The notes: generated by a model from the sequence alone, not told the origin. Counted from the first letter of the stretch, positions 46,580 through 60,361 are shown. The stretch is 64,000 nt of DNA from Sthenelais limicola (GCA_942159475.1 OW804094.1:131364755-131428754); one strand, 5' to 3'. A program made the numbers and translations.

Positions 46580-49120
46580 ATTTATGAACACGAATAATTG
46601 AACATGAGAGTGTTACAACTTAATAAGTCACTGTGATTTGATAGTGAAAGTATAACTCACTATAAAATTATAATTTGAGAGTGAGATACAGATGTCACTG
46701 TAGAATTAAAGTGAATTAAAGAGAGACGTACTCTAATTTTAGAGCCATTTTTCACAGGGCAGAGAAATCAAATGTACAGTCCTTTAACAATATCATTTAT
46801 GTATAATGTACTCTGTAACACTTCATTGGTTCCATGTATTTTACCTGTCACCATGGTACATTTTATTTGATGAGAAGTGTACTGAAAATAACTCTATCAG
46901 TGGTATGCATTATTATTTTGATACCCTTGTTTAAACTTTTTACCACGTTAATTACTTCAACATTTCCAAACATGTGTCTGCTCAACCCATACATACTGAG
47001 AGACGTACGGTAAGAAACGTACTCTATAATTGCTCTTTCCAATGATTCCTACATTGTTATTCTGTCGTAAACCATCATACAGCGTTTCATGTCAAGACAT
47101 CTCGCAAACAATAGATACTGTGAAGCACTGTCTGCAGTCGTTGAAACAATAACAATGACGAATGCTTTGGAGTCCGGCCATTATTATTCTCTTTCGGTGT
47201 GCGATCATTGTTATTGTCTTTGATATACAAAGACAGAGGAATTTAAATGACAGACTGTATCATATATGTATCTCAAGAGAATAAGAACTAATAGTATACT
47301 GATCCATGCTCAAAGTGCTATGCTATTTCTATTTATACATATATGTTGTTGCTACTGCAATCGTCAATTGTGATCTAAACAATAAAATAAAATTAAGAAT
47401 ATTTGCATGCGACGATTCACTATGTCCAGGAGTGAATGTCCGCTCATTGGTGTGTATACTTGTTAGATTATGTCAATGATTTATGATCACATGATATCCC
47501 AGTTTCGGCTTTTAAGCAGATTATCTATGAAATTGTTGGAAAATGGGCAATTGCATGTTGGCACGAAATAAAGAACTGCACTGCCATCACCCTAATTGAC
47601 AGTGTGCACTCTGTATTTATTATCTATCAAAAGGTCTATCGATTAGCTACTGTGCTATTGCAATTAATGTAGTTGGTCCATGGATCTGTATGAAAGATTT
47701 AATACTTCACATACTTTTCATCACATCAATGCACATGCGCTATGGTGGAGGTGTGCTTTATCCGGAGGTTTCTTGTATTTATGTGTGAAAGGTTTGATAA
47801 TTACATCTGACAATAATGAATTAGTAGATGGCTTATATACGAACATTACTAAGGAGCTCTTTTCTTATATCAGAGGGTCTTTGATGTTTATTAGTACCGA
47901 CATTATATTCAGATGTAAAATATTGATTATAATTTATACTTAGATGTTGAATAGTATTATATCGTGGACATGCTTTTTGATATTGGATAATTAGAACAGG
48001 AATGGCTGAGAACAGCATCAAACGATTTAATGTTATCTCATGAATAAAAAAAGAATCTTATTAACATCTCTTATAAAAAATATCAATGTCTCTGCTGTTG
48101 TTAGTTCGGCCGCGTAGCAGACGGAAGAACTCTCCAGGGGGATTATCTGCCAATAGTAATCTCTTGTTTCCCAACTTTCTTAGTTAAGAGTGTGGCAATG
48201 TAAAACGACTCCCGAATAAATATGGTCTTCCTTAAGTAAACCATCTGTCTGTATTAATCCTAATCGAGTGCCAACAAAATCAAATGTCTTTATGTTGCTC
48301 TTTTTTCAATGTTAAATGATGGAACTTCAAATTTATGCATACAACACATCATACGAAATATATCTAGGGCCAGGTTTTAGTTAATCTTTATTAAAGGATT
48401 AATGAACAACATTGAGGGGCTGCTGGTATTTGGTATTCATGAGTAAAGGTTAATTTAAATCTCATAAAGACATATAGGCAAGAGATTTAAATGACGAAAG
48501 CAGTAAAGAAAAGAAGGCATCTAAACTCATTAACCACCAGGATCCGATCAGTTTACTGAAAAGAAAGAGGTAGATGAATAATAGCGAGCGATGGAAGATG
48601 TGCCATCTCTTATGAAAACATAAACCTTGACCGTGTGAAACAAATCGCCTCCAAACTCATCCAATGTATTAAGCCAATTAGGTACACAGGCCTTCAGACA
48701 GGGAACACATCAGCCTATCATTCTGTCATAATATTCGCTCCACAAACTTCGCCAATGTCCCTCAAGGTTGCATCTTAACGATGGCTATCCATAAGACTTT
48801 CCCCAGGAGTCCAGGAGAAAAGAGCAAAAGAACTGGGCATCATCCACAAAGAGAGTACATAACGGTATAAGCATTGTACGTGACAAGGCATAGATCAACA
48901 CAACGTCCCATGATACAATATTTAAGGATGCCAGGGTGGTCATACATAGGGGGCGATGATATGGCCAATTAGTCTCTTTACTGTGTGTGTGTATCATGGC
49001 TTCTGCTGGTTCTATAGCCGACATTAGAGGGAGGTGAGGGCTTGGGGGTTGCTAAGATATCCATATTTTTACATTGACTTCACGCATACTGTTACTCTGA
49101 ACTAGGAAATCGGTCTCTAC
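46580..49120. other. Intergenic or intronic sequence, nothing recognised
   Basis: AT-rich sequence with only short frames. No repeats of note. Confidence 0.5.
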
Positions 49121-49125
49121 TCTAA

Positions 49126-50366
49126 TAGGGCTCCTCCACTAGGGAAAATCTTGTCAGAGACAAGTCTTGTGTCTCTAAGACAAGGTGTCTTAACGTGTCT
49201 TAACGTGTCTCTGACAGGATATCTCCTAGTGGAGGAGCGCACTAACACACTGTCACTGACAATTTTCACTTGTCTCAGACAACGTCAAAAAAATCAAATC
49301 ATTTTGATTTTCTAAAAGACTTGTGTCGTGTCTCAGAGACACAAGACATGCTGTCTTGTAGTGGAGGAGCTTCAAATAGTTGTCAGAGACAACTTTTCAC
49401 GTTTGACCTAGTGCTCTAAATTCCCTCAGCCAATCACATGCCTTGTTACAATGCACGTGCAAGCCTCATGACACATTGAAACGTTACTGCTGTTGGATAT
49501 GTGATATACAAGGACTTTGTGGGTTGAAATTTAATCAAATAAATAGTCTTGCATTTCAGGGTTGAAAATCGAAAAGGAGTTTGGATGTTAAATGAAAGTT
49601 TTGTGGGTTATATTTATCGAAAATATGTTGTTTGATGTTTTAAATGTGTTTATTCAGCCAAGAGACATTATGTTGTTATACACTTTTCTCAGTATTAGCT
49701 GATGGGAAAATGTAAAGCATAGGATTTGTTTCAGCAATTGTAGTTTAACAAATACATGTTATAGTGGTAGAATAAAGGTTTCAAGATATTATAGAACAAC
49801 ATACAAAAGAATATTCCTGAATCATTCAAGTCAAAGTCAATGTAAATACATTAACAAACGAAAGGGCTAAATAAGATTTTCAGGGTCTGGAAAATTCCAG
49901 ATATTTAGTGTTATATTGTATGTATTCTCCTTTTGACATATAGGCTATTCAGGAATCTAGCAAGGAATCTATATTTATATAAAAACAAATCGGGCCTTCA
50001 TCAAATAGTTTGATGCCCTTATAAGGTCAAATGCATTGTTGATCCCGTTTCCATAGAAACGCTAAGACAATTTGTCTCAGACATCTGACCATAGTGGAAG
50101 ACCAAGTCACTGACACAAAATCTGTGTTTGTGACAACGCCTCTCTTGTCGGTGACTTTGCCTCAGACAGATTTTGCTAGTGGAGGAGTGGGTGGTTCTGT
50201 TTCTAAGACAAAGTCGGCGGGGTGGGGTGCACAGCTAAGACAATGTTGTAAGGATCTCCTCCACTTAAATTGTTTGTCTCAAGCTTTAGAGTTGTATCAC
50301 AGACGGACTGGAATTTTTTCTTAGCACAATGTCAGTGACAAAAATTTTCCTAGTGGAGGACCCCTA
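49126..50366. mobile_element. PIF/Harbinger-like element, family D
   Basis: 1241 bp flanked by TAA at 49123-49125 and 50367-50369. The left tip is TAGGGCTCCTCCACTAGGGA and the reversed right tip is TAGGGGTCCTCCACTAGGAA. The CTAGTGGAGGAG word recurs inside near 49227, 49357, 50180, 50262 (reversed) and 50351. The sequence between is rich in TTGTCTCAGACAA-like palindromes. A core near 49400-49470 has CAGCCAATCACA and GCACGTGC. No transposase; a 76-codon frame at 50094 is a by-product of these repeats. Confidence 0.85.
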
Positions 50367-50369
50367 TAA

Positions 50370-53239
50370 GGACAAGCGTACGGGACTGGATTATGGCACT
50401 TCTGATGAATCAAAGACCATTTGTTCTACTGGTGGACATGTGGGATGATGGATAATTTGTTGATGAATCTCTAAGAGTTAGGAAAACATTCCAGTTACGA
50501 AATAAATACCTCTTTGATGTAGAAGGGAACAATTCAAAATAACGAGGAACAGAAGACAAGATACAGAAGAAACCATCCTAGAAAAGGCACGCAGTACACA
50601 GTAAGTTACACGCTCAGCAATGAAAGAACGGGAAAGAACAATTCAAGTCTCTACAGAACTCTATTGGATTACAGCTTGAGAAAAGATATGACTAAAATAA
50701 AACACGTCGTCCACGCCCAATTGAAAACTGCTGCCCCCTTTTCCCAAGTAGACAGAAAGTAACTTAATTAAATATCGATTGACCAATCACCACCCTGTAT
50801 CTTCAAGTGACCTGATTCCAAATGCACCTGGAGATAAATCAGCCCAGATGGTACCTAACATGGAGTTCTGCTGGCTACCATTATTTTTCAGACTACTATG
50901 CACCCAAATATCGTTAAAACTGCTGGTCTAATATAATTTAACCTCTACCGATACTGTGTACCGATAGTCTTAGGAATATACAACAATCTGTGGATTGCAA
51001 AGATTGGGAAGAGGAATTGGGAATAGTGAAATAAGGAGAGGGCCACTATACACTTGCATTATATTGATTATAAAGTATTGGAAAGTTGCATGTGACAATG
51101 GTCAAGTGTAACTAACAAATTGCAGAGTGTAACTAACAAATTGCAAGTGTAACTAACAAACTGCAGATGAATTGAATTTCACTGTTGATCTTACGTTACT
51201 TTGATTTGATCACTTTGCTGTTGGGGTTGGGTGTGTGTGTGGGGAGGGGGGAAGAGGTATAATATATCTTTTCCCCCATAATAATCATTTTTCTAATAAG
51301 TAGGCCCTATCAGATATTATCTCATACTGATGGAAAAATGATTAATGCTATATGATCTGACGTCTGACAATTTGATCACGATTGTATTATGCTATAACAA
51401 TACTGAAATGCAACCATTAGAGCTGCAGATGAGGAGCAGGCTTGAACAATAATAGAGCTGCTTTATGTTGCCTTCTGTTGTTTGCATTTTTCTAAATGCA
51501 TGCATAAACTACAGCTATATGTTATGTAAAAGCCTTGAATGCACTGCTTTCTGTTGTCTTATCTCAGGAGATGTTTGTAGAATTGTAGAACGATGTTATT
51601 GTATAAGGAATTATTTAACTAAATATTTTATGAGGTTGGATTTCAGCAATTTATATTAAATGACATTTTGTTATGAATAGGGTGATCCATTTGATATCTT
51701 TTAAGATTTTCAAAATGGTGGCTGCTTTTCAAGATGGCTACCAGCAACCATTATAATGTATCTAACTTAGAAAGTAAAACTGATAACGAATGGTTGGTTT
51801 ATAGTCTAGAAAAGCTCAGATAGAGTTCGTTTTATGATATATAGACAGTATTTGTAAATTAACTTATTTCCTATATGTGTTAAATTGATCCCCTGGGAAG
51901 ATACAAAGATTTGGAAGTCGTCAATATCTTCTAAATATGTTGCCCCTACACTTCATCTAAAATATGCAAACCTTCCTTGATCAAATCCTTTTCTGATCCC
52001 TGGGACTTCTCGAATGATGGATGACAGTCCCTAAACAGTCCAGACTCAACAGTGTATATATATGACACCTTCTCCGGAGACTCTTTGGGGATTTATACAC
52101 AAATCCAAAGCTATTAGATAGGGTGTAAATCCGGGAAGGTCTTACTGTCGCGATTTATATATCATATTAACCCTACAAGAGTCAATTTCGAGGGAGGGAC
52201 TAATATGTGGGTGCCAATAAATGAACAAAATATTAAGAACATTGTATATTTCAACATAGGTTTCATGAATTTGAACGATTTCTCCGCTTATTGTTCAACA
52301 TTATGTTTGTGGAGTCTTTCATTCCTATTTGATATATTGGAATCTCACTTTCCTTTCAAAATATTTTTTTTTAAAAAGTGATAAGGCAGATGTGTCATAT
52401 TTGAATAGAATGGTTCTTTTAGTGATACACAGAACAATTTTGCCACCAATATTGATGCTTTACAGTTTAATTCCTATGCAGTGAGTGACATGAGTGAAAT
52501 ACATTTTGTATCTTCTCACTTCAGCTTTTCTTCGGCAGGCTGGAGCTGGTGAATTGATTGATATTCTATTTAAAGTGCATGGGCATTGACGGCAGGCAGT
52601 CAACTGTTCTAATTGACCTATTAAAAGTGAAGAAATAGAAAGTCAATTGCCCTTCACACTCCCACGCAACATGAACACAGAGGGCCGAGGGCCAATGTCT
52701 CGGCCTTAGTATTTCCGATTGAACACAGAGGTTGATTGCAATTGAATAGGATGCAAGCCTTCTATATGATGGACCAGCCTGTAGAGCTCTAGTTTAATCT
52801 TTCCTCCTTCATGACAATCCATGTTGATTGCTTAGCCTAGAACAGATTTCAAGTCTGAGGGTCCATCACCATTGGGATGACAGACGTGAAGGAAACGCTA
52901 TAAAGCGGACGGCTCATCTTGACTTTATAAGCTTGGTTATATAACTTAGCAAAGCTATATCTATGGTCTTGATTGCAATTATGGTTTCACAAGTAATTCC
53001 GTTTACTCAATGGCAAGGGGAGCGAGGTCCTCACCCTTTAAGCAAACTTTGTATTTCTCCTTTGTTTCGAAATGAGAATCGGGCAATTGAATCTTACCTT
53101 TACAAGGCATACCTGGCGAATTAAGCATACTCCCGTGTTAAATATTTGTTTACCCATCGGTTCTATGTCCTCAACGGCGATTACTTGTATAGAATACGAT
53201 CCGACTATTTAGGAAACAATGTCCATGAATATATCATAT
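50370..53239. other. Intergenic or intronic sequence
   Basis: No supported gene. It contains a short tandem repeat at 51107 and a GT/G-rich patch at 51226-51255. Confidence 0.5.
51107..51166 (+). repeat. Tandem repeat, about 20 bp unit, 3 copies
   Basis: AGTGTAACTAACAAATTGCA repeated three times with small changes. Confidence 0.9.
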
Positions 53240-53485
53240 TTAAGCTGATTTCTCAGCTATTATGACAAAGACAATCTTACCAAATTTACTCACAATATTA
53301 TAAGGATACAGCACCGAATTCATCAATATTCTGCTGCTGTTTATACAAGGATTTGAAGTAGAATTGGACAAGCAAAAAACAGCCGACGGTGAGCAATAGA
53401 CAAATAAGGAGGTTTTAGAAGCCCTGTCACAAATGACTTTTACATGGGTTGGAAAAGAATGGAAGAAAATGTAGTGCAGCTTTAA
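53240..53485. mobile_element. TTAA-targeting MITE family B, copy 2 (reverse)
   Basis: Bounded by TTAA at 53240-53243 and 53482-53485. The left tip is TTAAGCTGATTTCTCAGCTA and the reversed right tip is TTAAAGCTGCACTACA. Internal CTTACCAAATTTACTCA and GGGTTGGAAAAGAATGGAA blocks match family B in inverse orientation. Confidence 0.8.
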
Positions 53486-54252
53486 AAAATGGTTTGCGCT
53501 TATGAAATGGAATTCAAATATAATAAATTATATTGATCATTATGTTTTAATTTGCATTACGTCTTTCTCTTTAAAGCTAAGTCAGATACACGACAATCAA
53601 TTAAGGCTTAAAATGATTAACCAATGTTTAAAGGGATTAATCAATTTTCAGCGTTGGTGGTAAGTAAGCCATCTGTGATATATTCAGCAATAGCCATAAT
53701 TATTTCCATCCGTATTGCCTCGATCGTTTTCTACTTGGATGTTTGCATGAATGACCAAATGGTCCAGAGAGTCTATACACAATTAAGTATGTTTTTATAC
53801 TTCCAAACAACGTGCAATCAACCGTGCAACCGCTTTGTCTCAGCGCTATCTGCTTAGCAATTTAAGTAGGTATCAGTGACGTGCTTACAGTAATAAAAAT
53901 AAATTCTAAAAACCTGTTTCATCAGCATGTATGTATAGACGAAGGATCGTCAATATTTTAGCTTATTCTGTCCCTAACAAAAAGGGGAAAGAAATGCCGA
54001 ATACAAACTTTCTGGCAGGTATTGATCCTTATCCCTCGCGTTAATGTTGAGGGAGTAGAACAAGTGTGTACACACCCGAGAGATACACGGCAATCATATA
54101 ACGATGCTTCCCCTCTGGGGAAAGCCATCCCATCCCTCATCATCAAGTGTATGCATAATCAGAATGGCAGGTTCCACCCTTCCTCCTAACTCGCTTTCAC
54201 TACATCAAAATATACTTGTTTTTATTACATTAAGACTTTGTTTCATGTCAGT

Positions 54253-54621
54253 TTAAAGCTGCATTCTCAGTTAAAGCTTGACTCCCAGCTACAGTCGGTA
54301 AAACGTAAAGATTTTCTACTTTTGTTCCATTCTTTTCCAACCCATCTAAAAGTCATTTAAGCAAAGTTTCAGAGGATTTTGTCCAGTTATTTTTGCTACG
54401 GGGCTTCTAAAGCGTCCTCATTCGTATTTGGAGAACCTGCCGGAATCCTTTCCGGTGATGATTACACTTTATATCGTCACCGGTGGCTGTTTTTTCTCGA
54501 CCGATTCAAATTCAAATTATTGTATACATACACATAAAGAGCAGCAGAACATTGAGTCATAATACTATGAGTAAATTTGGTAAGATTTTGTTTGTTGTAA
54601 TAGACGAGAATGCAGCTTTAA
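54253..54621. mobile_element. TTAA-targeting MITE family B, copy 3
   Basis: 369 bp bounded by TTAA at 54253-54256 and 54618-54621. The left tip is TTAAAGCTGCATTCTCAG and the reversed right tip is TTAAAGCTGCATTCTCGT. It is the cleanest copy of the family here. The internal sequence includes GATTTTCTACTTTTGTTCCA and GAGTAAATTTGGTAAGATTT. No coding capacity. Confidence 0.88.
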
Positions 54622-54667
54622 CATTTATGATCAAAATCAATGATGTTACTCTGTTGTTCTACCTTGC

Positions 54668-54765
54668 TGTAGGGCTGAATAAAGTACACATTATAGGTAG
54701 GGCTGAATGTAAAGCTGAATAAAAGGGCTGAATGTAGGGCTGAATGAAGGACTGAATAAAAGTAT
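54668..54765 (+). repeat. Degenerate AGGGCTGAAT tandem array
   Basis: The word (A/T)GGGCTGAAT(G/A)(T/A)A recurs about seven times in 100 bp. A further B-like right tip (GCATGCAGCTTTAA) ends at 54817, so the array may lie inside a degraded B copy. Confidence 0.8.
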
Positions 54766-54819
54766 GTATACACATTCCGGTAATACTGTGTTGTAATAGC
54801 TGAGCATGCAGCTTTAAAC

Positions 54820-57800
54820 TTAAATGTAGATAATACCAATTGTTCTAGGCACAGCTTTAATCAGGGGAATAGCAAATAAATACTAGTTTATCATTTATTT
54901 CCAAGACTCGCAATTCTTCCTTAATATTTTGAATATTACAATACCTCGAGGAAATAATATGGCAAATGGAACAAGCGTAAGTGAAACGCCTAACTTATTT
55001 AAAACACTAATGGGCAAAATCTGACCAAAATAAAAGTATATTATATGCCCATGCTACCTATAAGGCATCTGTGTATTAATGGAGTGCAATAGATAATCAT
55101 TAACGGTACATATGCATTAATAATTCTAGATACTTTCGGCATAGAGTAATTATTTGGAGTACCTGCCGGAATCCTGAGGCGAAGGATCGTGCATGTTAGC
55201 AGATATAATATAGCATAACATATATATACTTCTGGTAAGAGAACGGGTTGAAAGTGTCCAGCCTAGATCGCGAAAGGAACTATATGAATGAATGAACTTT
55301 GCATTTAGCAATATTGGAATCGTCACGACAAAGGTTTATAATATGCGCTTCTGAAAAAGGCTCAAATCAGCATAAGCATACGATACGATAATATGATGAT
55401 TAATGCATGCAGCGAATTGGTTTTTACATCTTATAGTGCTTTGAGCATATCATTCGATCCTTGTGGACATGCAAATCATGATCCTTTTTAAAGAGTAAAC
55501 TTTGAATAATTTATATATTTGGTTCCTCAGTCGCCAGCGGCAGAAGGAAAAGCCACTATCTGTACTCTTCAAAACATCCAGTACGCCGGGGAGCAACCAA
55601 TTCCCAGTTGCATATTGATTAAAATTACTTAAAATTGCAATCTGCTGCATTTAAAATAAACGCGTTATTAGATGTGGGCGCACCATTATGATATTGTATA
55701 TCAATAATATATAAAAACACCTGATATTTATAGGCTTGATATGCAAGATGCATCCATTGTTCACTATTTCATTAGCTTCCGCATTATGACATTATGCTTT
55801 ATGAGACGTTTAATGCCTTGTCCAAGGCAACAATTCTATAAAGTTTGAGAATTACAGTGCCTGTCATTAACCTGGATATACCACTATTGACTAGATGGAG
55901 GCTGACATTGCTTCAGTATGCTATACAGCTGGAGTTGCCATTGCCACTCCCTCCATGACTCATACCTAAGCTTCTAAGATGAAAGGGCCTATCAGAGATA
56001 GAGCCCCGCCCACCTCCAGGAGTAGCACGTGAGCTGCTCCTGTGAGGGTCTTTTGAAATAAAGACTATATTTTAGTTGGAATCGGAATCTGCTTGTGTCC
56101 AGTTGTTACTCTCCTTCTCGGAGCTTCTCCATTTCTTTATAGTAGTTAAAAACGATCCTGACTCTATAATAAGTAGACAAATCATAATTATATTGTCTTT
56201 CTGTCTGAAACTGCAGGTCTGTATTGTTTAAAGATTTTTTTATTAGTATAAGTCTACAGTCTACAATGCATTGTTCTCAGATCTAAGCGTCTTACGATTT
56301 CACGTAAGACATCCATGTAAATGAAATTAGACCTAGTCTTATACAATTACATAATTAGTCGGTGAAAAACCTGAGCGTCAGTCTCTAATTTCTGCAATTT
56401 CTACAATTTCTGCGAGCTTATTTTTTAAGAACTGTATACAGGGATATGGTCTTAGTAATCTAACCTAGTGATATAACGTCCCTAGACAATCTCCAAACTC
56501 TGATGAAAGGGGATAACTAACGGAAGTATTGGAATTGCTGAAAAAAATGTCTTCTCTGCTAGGAGCTATTCCAAATGTGCCCACATCCAAAAGAAATACT
56601 TGAAAGGATTTCCTGCCACGTGTATGATTATTGCCAACAGTGATAACTTTGAATTAGTTGCAACTCTTATTTCATCTCAAGATTTTTATCAAGATTTTTA
56701 ACGATTGCACTCAATATTTGTATTTAGGAAAGCAGTGGCAGATCTCTTGGCTACCAAAGAACTAATATCTGTTTAATGAGTCGTGAACCATTCTTCCTAC
56801 AAATGTTGAATTCCAGATTACTTATTTATGAATGCCAGAATCAGGGTGATAATTGATATGAGAATTGTATAGGGATATTACCCTTTTATCATGTATGTTA
56901 GCACATATATAATATAGCATAACAGAGGTCCGCATGAGGAACACACGCCCTTGCAAATTTGAATAGGAAATTGGTGACCGTTCTAATGTAGAGAGCAATA
57001 ATGGAACACCGGTCTCAATCTCAGCTCTGTTCCATCCGATATCAACAGCCAAAATCAATAGACAGGGTCTGGCAGGAATGTGTGCCAAGCACCCACTGGA
57101 AAACCTGATTATTTATTTAGGTTTCGGTGATAATATAGCAGCTGCAGTGTCGGCAAATCAATTTTAAAGGTCGCTAATAAAACCAAAGATTTTGAGACAA
57201 ACTATAGATCTGCTCTTTATGGTGACAATTTCGTGCAAATTTTGTTTCACACTCGCGCACTAAAATCGATAATGTGAAAGTACCATATGTGCTGCGTGAC
57301 ACGAGAAGGTCCTTGTTTTCCTACCAGAATGGTCAGCTGGAATTAGCACACAATTGAAAAACCACCGTTGGGATATATCTGATGTCAAACGTTTACAAGT
57401 ATTTTTCCATACAGCACACTGATTTGATAAGATCATAACATTTCTAGCATGTTTATTCTTGTATACAACTTTGTAGAATGATATTATAACTTACCTGAGC
57501 CAAGAGCCGTGTTTTGAGACAAAAGCATTCACACTCACCTGAAATATATTAGAGAATATTGAGAGATACTTTGGTAGGATTGTGGATCATAGTGGACCTT
57601 GTCGTAATAAAAGATAGCGCCCTCGGAAAGAAATGAACAACCCTCAGCGTTGCTTATTTATAATCAGTAGCATTCAGCATTCAACAGGGGATGAGATCAA
57701 AGACGAAGCCAGGCCAGTGGACAATTAACCAGGCATGACGCCAATCATAGGCCAAAGAAGCAGAGTGCGAGGAGTACATTTAGTGCACGAAATAAAATTG

Positions 57801-58020
57801 ATAATGAGAAGTAATATTTAGGATTGGCTAAGATAAAGGGAAATAAATGTACAAGATACTAAAGTAGCTATAAAGAGATCCGAGCCCTCTGTGAGCCTGC
57901 CAGTTTGGAATAATGGAGGGGATCTGCACCTCGGCCAATACATGGTCCAAATTCACCCATACTCTTCAACTTCAGGGTCATATTGGCCTTGAATCCCTCC
58001 TTTACTATAAAAAAACCAAA
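54820..58020. other. Intergenic or intronic sequence
   Basis: No supported gene. It includes one copy of repeat family F (56672-56795) and a B-derived fragment near 55145 (GAGTACCTGCCGGAATCCT, also present inside B copy 3). Confidence 0.5.
56672..56795 (+). repeat. Repeat family F, copy 1
   Basis: Shares TTATAACGATT-like, TTGTATTTGGGAAAGCAGTG, CTGGCTACCAAACAACTAAT and ATATGTTTAA-like blocks in the same order and orientation with 59034-59138. Confidence 0.75.
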
Positions 58021-58022
58021 CA

Positions 58023-58193
58023 CAGTTTAGTTCCGCATAACGACCATCTCGCTTATGCGACCTATCCATAATTAAGACCAGTTTGGCGCAGTTCCAATAA
58101 AGAAATAAGAGAGGATAACCGGTAAATCGCCCCCAAAATCGCCCAGTCCCAAAGGTGGTCGCCTGAGTGGAATTCAATTAACTTTACAATATG
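58023..58193. mobile_element. Possible pogo/mariner-like MITE
   Basis: About 170 bp. The left end reads CAGTTTAGTTCCGCATAACG followed by ACCATCTCGCTTATGCGACC, the style of pogo/Tigger termini. The reversed right end, TTGAATTCCACTCAGGCGAC then CACC, is a weaker match. TA flanks are plausible but not decisive. A 74-codon frame here is a by-product. Confidence 0.4.
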
Positions 58194-58714
58194 ATTTTAC
58201 TTTCATTACATAAAAAAAGCTAACATAAAATATTCCGATATAACCATATATATGACTATATAGTATTAAAGGAGCAATGTGAAAAATATAGTGGTCGGGG
58301 AATGTGTTATCATCTTATCCTCCTGAACACACTCCAGCGATGAATGATTGAGGCCAAATCCAAGTTATCCTAAACCAGACTCATTTATTCGGTCATACTT
58401 CCTTCATGCTACTATAGGAAATGAGTGTAATGAACTGGGGCGTGAGTCCTTCATATCCATTGGATTAGCGGAATGACAAGTATTGATTAGTTGCCAGATT
58501 CCTTATATCCACCTTAAACCAGGGCGATCCACACCTATACTTGGGATGATCCGTCTCTGTACATAGACTCGCAATTATTGTATGAAATATGAGAAGGTTT
58601 ATTCACAGATCGGTATATCAAAAATAGGCTTAGAATAAATTGTTCTATAAGTAGGTGCCAACGTCAAACAGGAGTTTCAGCTAAGGAATATATGTGGGCT
58701 TTTCCCTATTATAA

Positions 58715-58880
58715 GCTCGAATGATATTGATATCGAACAAGTAGCAGAATCCAAATATTTAAGTGTATGTGTGGACCACAATCTAGAATCCACAGAACAT
58801 GTCAACTCTAGAAATAATTATATAGGTATTGTTAATGTGGTATTGGTAATGGCTCGGTTTATGTTCTTATATTTATTTCT
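58715..58880 (+). pseudogene. Decayed LINE reverse transcriptase fragment
   Basis: A plus-strand frame reads NDIDIEQVAESKYLSVCVDH then NLESTEHVNS. This resembles the conserved thumb stretch of LINE reverse transcriptases (V-x-x-x-KYLGV-x-x-D-x-x-L-x-x-x-x-HV). No RT catalytic boxes lie upstream, so this is a short relic. It is not in the same frame context as either LINE elsewhere in the window. Confidence 0.5.
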
Positions 58881-59033
58881 TGTTGAATGTATATGGCACA
58901 GACAGTAAGGAAGATTGTAATATGTCTTTACCAGTTTGCTATCTTTAGTTGCATCTGTATTTAAAAGTAGAATGCCAACCATTGTTCAATATAATATATA
59001 TGGTTTCTGTTTTCTAACTCTTAATTCGTTTCA

Positions 59034-59138
59034 ACATTTCTATCAATATTTATAACGATTACGCCCCATTTAAATTGTATTTGGGAAAGCAGTGACCGGT
59101 TTCCTGGCTACCAAACAACTAATATATGTTTAAAGTAC
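59034..59138 (+). repeat. Repeat family F, copy 2
   Basis: Direct repeat of 56672-56795 (GGGAAAGCAGTGACCGGTTT against GGAAAGCAGTGGCAGATCTC, then GGCTACCAAA(C/G)AACTAATAT). Confidence 0.75.
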
Positions 59139-60361
59139 GTATCAGAAATTACAAAAGCTTGCAAGCCGAAGGAAGACTCAAGCAATCATAACAAAAACAG
59201 GGTTCTTAAAATGATCTTTTGCTATATAGTGCATCTTAACTCCATTATAAGAACTCAGAATCAACTGTGGATGTTCATATTTCAGTGATCTTTGCCCGAG
59301 GAGGTGAACTAAACAAAGAACAACCCTTGGGTCGTTGGCGTCATGATGCTTACTGTTGGACTACCCCTCTCAACCCCCAGTTCGACCCCTGACTCAACGT
59401 CCACCAGAATTGAATATCACTCCAGCCTCTGACCAAGGTAATTTGGTCTATATATTAGATAAACGTAGATTGGAAAGGGAATTATGGATGTTAAGGATGT
59501 CAATTTCTGGTACATATTGCGTAGAAAGGATATTGATTGATAGATAACTAACTTGGGAGATGATAGATAGGTCAACTCGTAGTACATTAAATTAGATAGG
59601 TATGTTATATAGTTGGGAGTTATAGGTACACACATAGACAAAATGGCAGGCCTACCAGAAAGTACCCAATTCTTTTGATAATTTATCAGGGAAGAGTTCA
59701 TGTTATTACGAATGATGTGCTCCTCCAATCATGTTACATGAACAGGTTATTTTTAATATATTTTTTAATTTAATTTTTATAACAAACTTTTCCATTTACC
59801 CCACAGCCCCTTAAATTGATTTGTCCCTTGATCTCATCATTGCAAACCTAAAGGAAAATGTCACAATGCAGAAATCACTTGTGTGACTACTATTCTTCCA
59901 TTCTTTATATTTTTAGACTTCCAAGCAACCATTTAACATTTAGTAAATTTCCTCGTCGGCACGATGTTTTAAATTGAATTTTTAAACAAACTATCTGTTC
60001 TTAATACTACAGCATGACATTATGGAGCTCCCAGAGGGCTCGAGTTAAATACTATAAAAACAGAAAATTCTCTCAGCTTTGACATCTACTAACAACAGGA
60101 TGGCAAATTGTTTAAGGCCCTGAAATAACATTAAAACGTACTTCAAGGTTTTTCTCGAGAGAATGGCTTAAGAAATCAGACTTGTTTGAGGTTCCCAGTA
60201 AACAGTAACACTTATATGGGTTGAGACAAAAATGCTACATATAAGAGGGTTTAACATCAAGGTTTATAAGGTGTATTCCTGAGTGATGCACATACATTTG
60301 GCCAATTGATTTTAGTATGAAAAATGTTTCCAATTAATTGACTGAGGGATGATGTATAAAG

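Noticed and set aside
50094..50324. 76-codon frame
   Set aside because: Lies entirely within the family D element and follows its reiterated words.
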